Below are positions 1 through 7,787 of a stretch of 21,916 nucleotides of DNA, piece by piece. The notes below the pieces were generated by a model. It searched no databases. It had not been told where the DNA came from and saw nothing but the letters and a program-made list of their open reading frames with translations. The stretch is taken from the IMG/VR virus record IMGVR_UViG_3300018083_000121, positions 1 to 21,916 of that record. The stretch is one strand, 5' to 3'. A program made the translations under genes and the position numbers. This DNA is from a virus. Position 1 is the stretch's first letter; each line of letters opens with the position of its first letter.

Positions 1-85
1 CTCATACAGAGACTTTTTAGGGGTGTTCCACCACTAGGCCTCCCCCTAGGTAGAATATTCTTCCACAACCCGTTGGAGTTCCGTT
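1..85. other. Leader upstream of the terminase genes
   Basis: This short stretch holds no convincing gene. It has a small inverted repeat, CTAGG at 34-38 and CCTAG at 45-49, around a six-base pyrimidine loop, followed by an AT-rich patch around 51-62. In HK97-like phages the cohesive-end (cos) site usually lies just upstream of the small terminase gene, so packaging-site function is possible, but nothing here proves it. A GGAG at 75-78 serves as the ribosome binding site of the next gene. Confidence 0.3.
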
Positions 86-316
86 ATGCGCCGGAAACGT
101 CTTCCGCTCGAGTACATGCTGACTGTGATGAACGATCCTGATGCGGACGTAACCCGGCGTGACCTGATGGCCATTCGGGCGGCACCGTATTGTCACCGCC
201 GGTTGATCGACGATCCGGTGGGCAAGAAGCAGCAGAGATCCGAGGCTGCGGCGAATGTGGGTGGTGCGGGCACCGGGTGGTCGCGCGACCTGGATTTTGA
301 GGCGCCACCGAACTGA
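86..316 (+). CDS. Putative terminase small subunit (short)
   Basis: This 76-residue protein begins at an ATG seven bases after a GGAG. The N-terminal half (PLEYMLTVMNDPDAD, then a basic stretch ending VGKKQQ) resembles short proteins that sit directly before the large terminase in phages of Hyphomicrobiales and are sometimes called small terminase subunits. Such a protein would bind the packaging site and hand DNA to the large subunit. The stop overlaps the next start (TGATG), which suggests translational coupling. It is about half the usual small-subunit length and shows no clear helix-turn-helix, so the assignment rests mainly on position. I am confident it is a gene, but less so of its role. 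Confidence 0.65.
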   Translation: MRRKRLPLEYMLTVMNDPDADVTRRDLMAIRAAPYCHRRLIDDPVGKKQQRSEAAANVGGAGTGWSRDLDFEAPPN

Positions 317-1992
317 TGCTGTCGCGAATTTGGGATACGAGCTGCCCGGACTGGGAGGCTCGTATCCTGGACGGGCGATCGCTGGTCCCGGAGCTTCCCC
401 TGTTCCCGGCCGAGGCCGCCAAGGCGCTGCGCGTGTTCAAGCGGTTAAGGCTGCCTGACGTGATCGGGACGCCGACGCTGGGCGAGGTGTGCGGCGAGTG
501 GTTTTACCCGATCGTGGCGGCGCTGTTCGGCTCCTACGATCCTTCCACGAACACTCGGCATATCTCCGAGGTGTTCCAGCTCATACCGAAGGGCAATTCC
601 AAGTCGAGCAACGGCGGCGCGGTGATGGTTACGGCGATCATCTGCAACCGCCGGCCGGAAGCCGAATACCTGTTTGTGGCGCCGACCATGGAGGTGGCCG
701 GCATTGCCTACAAGCAGGCCAAGGGCACGATCCGGCTCGACCCGGAACTCAGCAAATTGTTTCACGTGCAAGACCATCTGCGGCGGATCACGCACCGGCA
801 GTCCGGTGCGACCTTGATGATCAAGGCGGCGGACACCGACGTGATCACCGGCAGCAAAGCCTGCGGCACGATGATCGACGAGACCCACGTGTTTGCCGCC
901 AAGAGCAAGGCTGCGGAGATATTCCTGGAGTTGCGCGGTGCGCTGACCAAGCGGCCGGACGGGTTCCTGTTTCAGACCACGACGCAGAGCAAGCAGACGC
1001 CGTCGGGCGTGTTCGCCTCCGAACTGGCGATGGCGCGGGCGGTGCGTGACGGCAAGACGCAGATGCCGTTGCTGCCGGTGCTGTACGAATTGCCCGACCG
1101 GCTGGCCAAGGATGGCGGCTGGAAAGAGCGGAAATACTGGCCGCTGGTCAATCCGAACCTCGGCCGTTCGACCAACGAGGACTTCCTGGCGCGCGAGGTG
1201 GTGCGGGCCGAGGCCGACGGGCCGGCGGCGGTGGCGCTGATTGCGTCGCAGCATTTCAATGTCCAGATCGGCATGAGCCTGCGCGCCGACGGCTGGGCCG
1301 GTGCGAACTACTGGCAGCGCGGCGCCGAGGCGGGCTTGACGCTCGATGAGGTGCTGCAGCGCAGCGAGAATGTGGTGGTCGGCATCGACGGCGGCGGGCT
1401 CGACGATCTGTTGGGCATTGCCGTGGTCGGCCGCGAGCGCGGCAGCAAGCATTATCTGGCCTGGACGCACGCGCTGATTTCGCCGGAAGGGCTGGAACGG
1501 CGCAAGGCCAACACCGGGTTTTATGATCGCTTCAAGGCCGACGCTGACCTGACCGTGGTCGAAGAATTGCCGGACGACATTTCCTACGTGATCGACGTGG
1601 TCGACAAGGTGAAGCTTTCCGGCAAGTTGGCCGGCGTCGGCGTTGACGCGATCGGCATCGGCGGCATCGTCGATGCGCTGGCCAAGATCGATGTGACGCA
1701 GGAAAACGAATTGTTGGCCGGTGTGCGGCAGGGCATTTCGTTGATGGGGGCGATCAAGACCGTCGAGCGCAAGCTGGTTGACGGCTCGTTCAAGCACGGC
1801 GGCCAGGCGCTGATGACGTGGTGCGTCGGCAACGCGCGGATCGTGCCGACGCCGACCGGGATGCGGATCGCGCGCGACGATAGCGGCTTCGGCAAGATCG
1901 ACCCGCTGATGGCGCTGTTCAACGCCGTTGCATTGATGGCGCTCAACCCCGGCGTCAAGCGCAAGCCGGAATATCAGTTGTTCTTTGCCTGA
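316..1992 (+). CDS. terL: Terminase large subunit (packaging ATPase and nuclease)
   Basis: This 558-residue protein is the DNA-packaging motor of the Terminase_1 (HK97/P27-like) type. It docks on the portal, drives DNA into the prohead with ATP and cuts the concatemer. The N-terminal ATPase shows a Walker A-like PKGNSKS (about 91-97), a Walker B MIDET (about 186-190, D188 and E189) and a coupling motif TTTQS (about 221-225). The C-terminal RNase H-like nuclease shows its acidic residues in VVGIDGG (D358), GVGVDAIG (D444) and KIDPLMA (D529). Full length and all key motifs are present, so it appears intact. The start overlaps the preceding stop by one base. The gene is followed after 13 bases by the fused protease-capsid gene. 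Confidence 0.95.
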   Translation: MLSRIWDTSCPDWEARILDGRSLVPELPLFPAEAAKALRVFKRLRLPDVIGTPTLGEVCGEWFYPIVAALFGSYDPSTNTRHISEVFQLIPKGNSKSSNGGAVMVTAIICNRRPEAEYLFVAPTMEVAGIAYKQAKGTIRLDPELSKLFHVQDHLRRITHRQSGATLMIKAADTDVITGSKACGTMIDETHVFAAKSKAAEIFLELRGALTKRPDGFLFQTTTQSKQTPSGVFASELAMARAVRDGKTQMPLLPVLYELPDRLAKDGGWKERKYWPLVNPNLGRSTNEDFLAREVVRAEADGPAAVALIASQHFNVQIGMSLRADGWAGANYWQRGAEAGLTLDEVLQRSENVVVGIDGGGLDDLLGIAVVGRERGSKHYLAWTHALISPEGLERRKANTGFYDRFKADADLTVVEELPDDISYVIDVVDKVKLSGKLAGVGVDAIGIGGIVDALAKIDVTQENELLAGVRQGISLMGAIKTVERKLVDGSFKHGGQALMTWCVGNARIVPTPTGMRIARDDSGFGKIDPLMALFNAVALMALNPGVKRKPEYQLFFA

Positions 1993-2005
1993 AGGGATTA
2001 CGGTG

Positions 2006-4048
2006 ATGCTGAACCGGGCCTATTCGATACTCAACGTCAAGGCGGTCGATGCCGCGCGGCGAATAATCACCGGCATTGCTACTACGCCGTCGCCGGATCG
2101 GATGGGCGATGTCGTCGAGCCGCTCGGCGTCCAGTTCAAAAACCCGATGCCGCTGCTGCACCAGCATCGGCACGACGCGCCGGTCGGCACCGTGACGTTC
2201 GACAAGCCGACCAAGAACGGCATCACCTTCACCGCGAAGATCGCGCAGGTCGATGCACCCCCGATGTTGAAGGAACGGACTGACACTGCCTGGGTCGAAC
2301 TCGAGCAGGGCCTGGTGCGAGGTGTCTCGATCGGGTTCAAGCCGCTGGAATATTCGCGGATGGACGACGGCGGTCTGCGCTTCGTCCGCAGCGAAGTCAT
2401 TGAAATGTCGTTGGTGACGATCCCGGCGAACGCCGACGCCACCATTCTGACCATCAAGTCTCTCGATCTCGCGCAGCTGGCCGCGTCCGGCCTGTCGCTG
2501 AACGGCGATCGCCACACCATTCCGGCGTCTCGGAAAGCGTCAACCGTTGTGAAGGCCAAGGAGGGCCTCATCATGAAAAAGACATTTGCCGATCAAATCA
2601 GCGCGTTCGAAGCGACACGCGCCGCCAAGGTTGCGGAGATGGACACAGTTATGGACGCCGTCGCCGAGAAGGGCCTGACGCTCGACACCGAGCAGAAGGA
2701 AAAATACGACGACCTCGATACCGAGGTGAAAGAGATCGACGAGCATCTGGTGCGGCTGCGTGCTTCGGAAAAACGCAACATGGAACAAGCGCGCAGCATT
2801 GATGGCACGACGCAGCGCGCAGCAACTGGATCGCGTGGCTCGCAGGTCATCGCGGTGCGGCCGGCGATGAAGAAGGGCGTTGGATTCATCCGGCTGTTCG
2901 GCGCCCGTTACCTGGCCAAGCAGAACGGCGTCCATCCGACCGAGATAGCGCGGTCGAAGGGATGGGGCGACGACATCGAACAGGTGCTGCGGATGCCGAT
3001 GGAAGTTGTGGAACGTGCCGCGGTGGCGGTCGGCACCACGACCGACGCGACCTGGGCCGGGCCGCTGGTGACGCTGCAGAACCTGACCAACGAGTTCATC
3101 GAACTGCTTTATGCGGCGTCGGTGCTCAACCGCATTCCGGGGCTGACGCGGGTGCCGTTCAACATCAAGGTGCCGCGCGAGATAACGGCGGCGACGGCCG
3201 GTTGGGTCGGCGAGGGCAAGCCCAAGCCGGTCAGTGCGATGGCGTTCGACAGCGTGACGCTGAACTTCAACAAGCTCGCCGGCATCGTTCCGATCACGCA
3301 GGAACTGATGCGCTTTTCGTCGCCGGCGGCGGAAGACGTGATCCGCAACTCGCTGGTTCATGCCATCACCAAGCTGGTCGATACCACCTTCCTTGATCCG
3401 GCGGTGGCGGCAGTGACCGGCGTTTCGCCGGCCTCGGTCACCAACGGGGTGACGGCAATTCCATCAACGGGTGGCACGCCGGAAGCTCTGCGCGCAGACC
3501 TCTATACGCTGCTCGCAACTTATGCGGCCGCGAACCAGTCAACCGATGGATTGGTGTTGGTGATGCGTTCGTCGCTGGCTCTCGGCATTGGCATGACTCG
3601 CAACGCTTTCAGCGCCAAGGAATTCCCGGACATGACCAAGGACGGCGGCACGCTGGAAGGCATTCCGGTGGTTGCCTCGCAAGTCGTCCCGACCGGGATG
3701 GTGATTGCGATCAACGCGCCGTGCATCCTGCTTGCGGACGACGGCGGCGTTAACTTCGACGTTTCGACCGAAGCGTCGTTGCAGATGGACGGCGCGCCGG
3801 GTGTGCCGGATGCAACCACCGTCATGGTCTCGCTCTGGCAGGCCAACATGGTGGGCATCAGGGCGGAGCGGTTCATCACCTGGCTGAAGGCACGCACCGG
3901 GTCGGTGCAGTATCTGTCGGGGGTCACCATCACTCCGAGCTTCGACGAGGCGGCGGTGATGGCGCGGCTGCGTGACGAAGAAGAAGCAAACCGGCGGGCG
4001 CAGCAACCGAACCGGATTTCAGAGCAGCGTCCAACGGTCGAACGCTAG
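2006..4048 (+). CDS. Fused prohead protease and HK97-type major capsid protein
   Basis: One 680-residue frame carries two head proteins usually encoded separately. Residues 1 to about 165 are an HK97-family prohead protease: the likely catalytic histidine lies in LLHQHRHDAPVG, the serine in VRGVSIGF, and the conserved EMSLVTIPAN strand follows. From about residue 190 comes the capsid protein, with a charged coiled-coil scaffolding (delta) region and then the HK97 fold (AGWVGEGKPKPVS, LAGIVPITQELM). The protease would remove the delta region during maturation. I chose ATG 2006, ten bases after GAAGG. GTG 2003 and TTG 1985 are also open in frame. A strong internal ribosome binding site and ATG at 2573 could also yield free 491-residue capsid protein. 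Confidence 0.93.
   Translation: MLNRAYSILNVKAVDAARRIITGIATTPSPDRMGDVVEPLGVQFKNPMPLLHQHRHDAPVGTVTFDKPTKNGITFTAKIAQVDAPPMLKERTDTAWVELEQGLVRGVSIGFKPLEYSRMDDGGLRFVRSEVIEMSLVTIPANADATILTIKSLDLAQLAASGLSLNGDRHTIPASRKASTVVKAKEGLIMKKTFADQISAFEATRAAKVAEMDTVMDAVAEKGLTLDTEQKEKYDDLDTEVKEIDEHLVRLRASEKRNMEQARSIDGTTQRAATGSRGSQVIAVRPAMKKGVGFIRLFGARYLAKQNGVHPTEIARSKGWGDDIEQVLRMPMEVVERAAVAVGTTTDATWAGPLVTLQNLTNEFIELLYAASVLNRIPGLTRVPFNIKVPREITAATAGWVGEGKPKPVSAMAFDSVTLNFNKLAGIVPITQELMRFSSPAAEDVIRNSLVHAITKLVDTTFLDPAVAAVTGVSPASVTNGVTAIPSTGGTPEALRADLYTLLATYAAANQSTDGLVLVMRSSLALGIGMTRNAFSAKEFPDMTKDGGTLEGIPVVASQVVPTGMVIAINAPCILLADDGGVNFDVSTEASLQMDGAPGVPDATTVMVSLWQANMVGIRAERFITWLKARTGSVQYLSGVTITPSFDEAAVMARLRDEEEANRRAQQPNRISEQRPTVER
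2558..2575 (+). promoter_or_regulatory. Internal ribosome binding site and start within the protease-capsid fusion
   Basis: AAGGAGGG at 2558-2565 lies seven bases before an in-frame ATG at 2573, which begins MKKTFADQ, the typical first residues of a capsid delta domain. It is one of the strongest Shine-Dalgarno sequences in the window and falls exactly at the domain joint. I infer that it allows separate translation of capsid protein in excess over the fusion. Chance cannot be excluded from sequence alone. Confidence 0.6.
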
Positions 4049-4065
4049 CAACCGGTAAACAGATG

Positions 4066-4097
4066 CCCGTCGGCCCAGCAAAGGGCCGACGGGTTTT
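4066..4097 (+). terminator. Rho-independent-type terminator after the capsid gene
   Basis: A perfect 11-base-pair stem, CCCGTCGGCCC (4066-4076) with GGGCCGACGGG (4083-4093), encloses a six-base loop (AGCAAA) and is followed by TTTT (4094-4097). It begins 18 bases after the capsid stop and ends 20 bases before the next start. The T run is short, so partial termination or 3' end protection of capsid mRNA is likelier than a complete stop, because essential head and tail genes follow with no obvious promoter between. Confidence 0.85.
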
Positions 4098-4117
4098 CGT
4101 CGTTCAAGGAGGTTGTG

Positions 4118-4318
4118 ATGGTGAAAGTAAAGGCGCTGCAGCGCGTCTATTACGCTGGCAAGGAATATGCGCGGGGCGACGAATTTGACGCCACCGATAG
4201 GCACGCCCTGCAACTCGGCGCGATCCGCAAGGTCATGAAGGCCGAGACCGCACCGCTGCAAGAACCCGATCAGCCAAAAGGCCGGCATAAGCGCCGCGAC
4301 ATGAAGGCCGAGGACTGA
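4118..4318 (+). CDS. Small conserved head-region protein, function unknown
   Basis: This is a 66-residue protein whose N-terminal half (VKALQRVYYAGKEYARGDEF) has the look of a small beta-rich family often found between capsid and portal or connector genes, with the pattern VKAL-x-x-VYY-x-GK-x-Y-x-x-GDEF. The C-terminal third is charged and rich in Lys, Arg and Asp (KGRHKRRDMKAED), probably disordered. ATG 4118 lies five bases after a full AAGGAGG (4106-4112). A GTG at 4115 is too close to that site. It is the first gene after the capsid terminator and is separated from the portal by four bases. A minor head or head-decoration role is a guess from position. Confidence 0.75.
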   Translation: MVKVKALQRVYYAGKEYARGDEFDATDRHALQLGAIRKVMKAETAPLQEPDQPKGRHKRRDMKAED

Positions 4319-4322
4319 CGCG

Positions 4323-5720
4323 ATGCGTCTGCTCGGCTTCGATATCACCCGGACCAAGGCGGCGCCTGGACCGGGTGCCTGGACCAGCACGTCCGGCGGA
4401 TGGTGGCCTGTCGTGCGCGAGCCGTTCACTGGCGCCTGGCAGCGCAACATGGAGTTGAGCACCGAGAGCGTGGCGGCGTTTCATGCCGACTTTGCCTGCA
4501 AGACATTGATCGCGCGCGACATCGGCAAGCTGCGCGTCAAACTGGTTGAGAAGGATGATGATGACATTTGGAGCGAGGTGATCAACTCGGCATTTTCGCC
4601 CGTGCTTCGCAGGCCTAATAATTATCAGACCCATAACCAATTCTGGGAATGCTGGGTGCTGTCCAAGCTCGCCCGCGGCAATACCTACGTTTTGAAGGAG
4701 CGCGACAATCGCCAGGTGGTGATCGCGCTGCATGTGCTCGATCCGACGCGGGTCAAGCCATTGGTGGCGGACGACGGCGAGGTGTTCTACCAGTTGAGCG
4801 ATGACAATCTTGCGGGCATCGGGGACATCACCGTGCCGGCGCGCGAGATCATCCACGACCGCATGAATTGCCTCTACCATCCGCTGTGCGGAACGCCGCC
4901 GGTGTTTGCCTCGGGCCTGGCCTCGATGCTCGGTCTCAACGCACAGAAGGCCTCGGCGCTGTTGTTCCAGAACAATTCGGCGCCGGGCGGCATTCTCACC
5001 GCGCCGGGCGAGATTTCTAACGATCAGATCAAACGGCTCAAGGACGATTGGGAGCGCGACTTTTCCGGCCGCAACCTCGGCCGTATCGCGGTGCTCGGCG
5101 ACGGGCTGAAGTTCGAAAAGATGGTGATGACCAACGTCGAAGGGCAAATGATCGAGCAGCTCAAGTGGTCGGCCGAGGTGGTTTGCAGCGTTTACCACGT
5201 GCCGCCGTACAAGGTCGGCGTCGGTGCGCTGCCGTCCTACAACAACGTGCAGGCGCTCAACGTCGAATATTACGCGCAGGCGCTGCAGTCGCAGATCGAG
5301 GAGATCGAGGAACTGCTTGACCACGCGCTCGGTATCGGCTGGGGCGTCGGGCTTGGCACCGAGTTCGACACCGAGAACCTGTTGCGCATGGACAGCGTGA
5401 CGCAGATCACCGCGATCCGCGACGCAGTCGGCGCGGGCGTCATGTCGCCGAACGAGGGCCGCGCCAAGCTCGACCTGAAACCCGCCGAGGGCGGCGAGTC
5501 GCCCTATCTGCAGCAGCAGAACTATTCGCTCGCCGCATTGGCCAAGCGTGACGCGCAGGATGATCCGTTTGCAACCGCGGCACCGCCGCAACCACCAAGC
5601 GACCAACCGCAAGACAGCGAACAAGACGACGAGCCGCCTGACGACGACTACTCCGACAACGCGGTAGCCTTCATCGAAGACCTACATCGCAAGTCCGCTG
5701 AAAGGTTCAGCTATGCTTGA
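4323..5720 (+). CDS. Portal protein (HK97 family)
   Basis: This 465-residue protein should form the dodecameric ring at one capsid vertex through which DNA enters and leaves and to which terminase and connector dock. Family hallmarks include ESVAAFHADFACKTLI near the N terminus, a middle section with HVLDPTRVKP and MNCLYHPLCGTPPV, the NNSAPGGILTAPG segment, and a crown region with VYHVPPYKVGVG and SYNNVQALNVEYY. The last 60 residues are rich in Pro, Gln, Asp and Glu and probably disordered. Its position after the capsid gene is unusual, because portal normally lies between terminase and protease. The final eight bases overlap the next gene. Confidence 0.93.
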   Translation: MRLLGFDITRTKAAPGPGAWTSTSGGWWPVVREPFTGAWQRNMELSTESVAAFHADFACKTLIARDIGKLRVKLVEKDDDDIWSEVINSAFSPVLRRPNNYQTHNQFWECWVLSKLARGNTYVLKERDNRQVVIALHVLDPTRVKPLVADDGEVFYQLSDDNLAGIGDITVPAREIIHDRMNCLYHPLCGTPPVFASGLASMLGLNAQKASALLFQNNSAPGGILTAPGEISNDQIKRLKDDWERDFSGRNLGRIAVLGDGLKFEKMVMTNVEGQMIEQLKWSAEVVCSVYHVPPYKVGVGALPSYNNVQALNVEYYAQALQSQIEEIEELLDHALGIGWGVGLGTEFDTENLLRMDSVTQITAIRDAVGAGVMSPNEGRAKLDLKPAEGGESPYLQQQNYSLAALAKRDAQDDPFATAAPPQPPSDQPQDSEQDDEPPDDDYSDNAVAFIEDLHRKSAERFSYA

Positions 5721-6219
5721 CGTTGGCAAGATGGTCGATGCTGTGCTCGACACGATCGATAAGCCGTTGCGCGCAATGCATGAGCGCATCAAGGCGGTCG
5801 AGGCCCCCGCGCTACCACCCGATCTGCTCGAGCAGATCAAAAGCGCCGAGGCGGCATTGCGTGAGCCGATGCCGCCGCCTAATGAAACTGCGCCGCCGAT
5901 CGTGCCGGCTGTTCGTGGCGAGCCGACGCGCCGTGTCACCGCCGCCATCATCACGCGCAGCGGCGAACTGGCGTTGTCTTATTCTGACGGCACCAGCGAG
6001 CGGCTCGGCACGGTGATCGGGCCACCGGGCGAGAAGGGCGCGCCGGGCGACCGCGGCGTTGACGGCATCGGCATCAAGGGCGACGACGGGCCGCCGGGCC
6101 GCGACGGTGTTGGCGTGGTTGCAGCTGCGATCAACCGCGCCGGCGAATTGTTGCTGACCATGTCGGATGGATCGGTGCTGACGCCTGGCCGCGTCACCGC
6201 GGCGGCCAAGAAGCCATGA
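5713..6219 (+). CDS. Collagen-like protein, putative head or neck fibre 1
   Basis: This 168-residue protein has three visible parts. Residues 1-50 are a helical, possibly coiled-coil segment, followed by a Pro-rich linker. Residues 103-134 are Gly-X-Y repeats ([13 protein letters not shown] and onward), expected to form a collagen-like trimer. Two related short beta segments flank the collagen part: [20 protein letters not shown] (about 80-99) and [20 protein letters not shown] (about 140-159). The start lies inside the end of the portal gene, and the stop overlaps the next start (ATGA). Collagen-like proteins are common phage fibres, and the place between portal and connector suggests a head or neck attachment. 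No enzymatic motif is seen. Confidence 0.8.
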   Translation: MLDVGKMVDAVLDTIDKPLRAMHERIKAVEAPALPPDLLEQIKSAEAALREPMPPPNETAPPIVPAVRGEPTRRVTAAIITRSGELALSYSDGTSERLGTVIGPPGEKGAPGDRGVDGIGIKGDDGPPGRDGVGVVAAAINRAGELLLTMSDGSVLTPGRVTAAAKKP

Positions 6220-7613
6220 ACGAGCAACTGCGGTTTTTGCGCAAGGCGGTCGAGGGCAAGGGCCGCGCCGACCAGGTTGCGGTGTTTAGCGACAGCGGCA
6301 CGATCGCCGGCAGCGAAGACCTAATCCTCGACAGCAAGGGCAAGCTGCTCAATCTGCGCAAAGCTGTGGTCACGGAAGCGCCGCAGGACGGCAAACTTTA
6401 TGGTCGACGCGATTCTGGCTGGCAGGAGGTTAAAGGCGGCACCGGCATCATCGGCGGCGGTGGTGGTGGCGAGGACGGCGAGGGCGGCGACGGCACGCAA
6501 GGCCCGCCTGGGCCGCAGGGCCCGCGCGGGCCGCAAGGTCCGCCGGGACCGGAAGGCCCGGAAGGGCCGGAAGGAATACAAGGCCCGCCGGGTGCCGACA
6601 GCACTGTGCCGGGGCCGCAAGGGCCGCAAGGCATCCAGGGCGGCAGCGGGCCGGCCGGGCCGCAGGGGCCGGCGGGCGAGCCGGGCCAAAGCTTCACCAC
6701 GTTTGAGTATATGTTTTCATCCACCACGTTCCAACCGCCGACCGGCAGCGAGATACGCTTCAATAACTCGATAGCTACGCTCGTCACCGCCATCTACGTG
6801 ATGAACGTGTCCGCGATCGGCCGTGACAACAGCAACGCATTCACCCTGGTCGATGCCGGCAACAGGTTCTTTGTTCAGGACAAGGACGACGCCACCAAAT
6901 GGGTGTCGTTCGACGCCACCGGGCCGGGTATAGCTCACTCCAATTACTATGAGTTTCCCTGCACATGGCGAGCCAGCGGCCCGGCGGCGCTGGCGCAGCA
7001 GCGCGTTCTCTTCAACATCGCGGTCACCGTAGCCAAGGTATCAGAAGCACCTAATGATGGATTGCAATATGCCCGCCAGAGCTTGGGTTGGGCCGAGGTC
7101 ACGCATCAGTCCTACGGCGGCGTGCAAAACTACATGTTCAACGCATCGGTGCTGCCGCCGCCGGCCGCGGGCGGGGTCCGGCTGAACCATGCGACGCAAA
7201 ATCTCGCCACCGCGATTTTCCTCAACTACATCACCAACGACACCAACGCGATCAACCTGAAAAATTACTTTCTGCAGCGCGTCAAGGTCGGCGACACGTT
7301 TTTTGTCCAAGACAAGGATGCGCCGACCAAGTGGCAGTTGTACGAGTTGATCGCGCCGTTCACCGACAACAGCACCTATGCGACGCTGCCGGTTGCGTGG
7401 CGCGCGGGGGCTTCGCCATTGACTGCGGCGCGGGTGATCATCTCGCGCGAAGGGGCATCGGCTAATTCGCCGGTCGGCGAGGCGCCAAACGACGGCGTCG
7501 CATATTCCCGTAAGAGCTTGGATTGGGCGCCGGCCTTCGTGCAGATGACGCAGGCGGCCTACACGGCGCTTGCCGTCAAAGACCCCAACACGCTCTACGT
7601 GATCGTCGGATAG
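6216..7613 (+). CDS. Collagen-like fibre with two tandem distal modules
   Basis: This 465-residue protein contains a perfect-looking Gly-X-Y tract at about residues 96-158, preceded by a Gly/Asp-rich linker. Downstream lie two related modules, about 164-295 and 305-440. Each begins with YMF, contains FFVQDKD followed by TKW, and ends in a short motif of the form EAP-x-DG-x-x-Y-x-R-x-x-x-x-W. A third copy of that short motif sits at about 54-71, before the collagen tract. This motif recurs in tail and head fibres of many phages, where it separates receptor-binding units. The C terminus ([22 protein letters not shown]) is also a common fibre ending. I infer a trimeric surface-binding fibre. Its receptor cannot be read from sequence. 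Confidence 0.85.
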   Translation: MNEQLRFLRKAVEGKGRADQVAVFSDSGTIAGSEDLILDSKGKLLNLRKAVVTEAPQDGKLYGRRDSGWQEVKGGTGIIGGGGGGEDGEGGDGTQGPPGPQGPRGPQGPPGPEGPEGPEGIQGPPGADSTVPGPQGPQGIQGGSGPAGPQGPAGEPGQSFTTFEYMFSSTTFQPPTGSEIRFNNSIATLVTAIYVMNVSAIGRDNSNAFTLVDAGNRFFVQDKDDATKWVSFDATGPGIAHSNYYEFPCTWRASGPAALAQQRVLFNIAVTVAKVSEAPNDGLQYARQSLGWAEVTHQSYGGVQNYMFNASVLPPPAAGGVRLNHATQNLATAIFLNYITNDTNAINLKNYFLQRVKVGDTFFVQDKDAPTKWQLYELIAPFTDNSTYATLPVAWRAGASPLTAARVIISREGASANSPVGEAPNDGVAYSRKSLDWAPAFVQMTQAAYTALAVKDPNTLYVIVG

Positions 7614-7781
7614 ATGCTGCTGAACACGGCGGACAAGGTCTATGTCGGCAGCGCGCTAGCCGCCAAGGTCTATCTCGGCACGACGCAAGTGTGGCCGCCG
7701 AGCGTTCCTCCGCCAACGATCTATTCGTCGATGCAGTTCAACGCGATCTTTACGGCACTCCAGGTCGTCAGCACCCGGTAG
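7614..7781 (+). CDS. Short phage protein with paired KVY-x-G motifs
   Basis: This frame of 55 codons starts on the base directly after the preceding stop and ends six bases before the next gene, filling an otherwise empty gap. The product begins MLLNTADKVYVGS and continues KVYLGTTQVWPP. The paired KVY-x-G pattern ending in WPP is one I recognise from small or N-terminal segments of phage structural proteins in Hyphomicrobiales. The rest is Pro-rich, then a short hydrophobic tail (FNAIFTALQVV). No enzymatic or membrane signature is certain. It may be a fibre accessory protein or an adaptor for the collagen-like proteins on either side. No clear ribosome binding site is present, so expression would depend on coupling. 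Confidence 0.6.
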   Translation: MLLNTADKVYVGSALAAKVYLGTTQVWPPSVPPPTIYSSMQFNAIFTALQVVSTR

Positions 7782-7787
7782 GCTTTC

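Noticed and set aside
445-1797. Long open frame of 450 codons on the minus strand
   Set aside because: It lies entirely opposite the terminase large subunit, is rich in His, Arg, Gln and Val as antisense shadows of GC-rich genes are, and has no recognisable domain.
4233-5624. Long minus-strand open frame of 463 codons
   Set aside because: It mirrors the portal gene, whose family motifs are clear on the plus strand; composition is shadow-like.
6490-6690. Short repeated GC-rich units resembling a repeat array or CRISPR
   Set aside because: The nine-base periodicity is explained by Gly-X-Y codons of a collagen-like tract; there are no conserved repeats with unique spacers.
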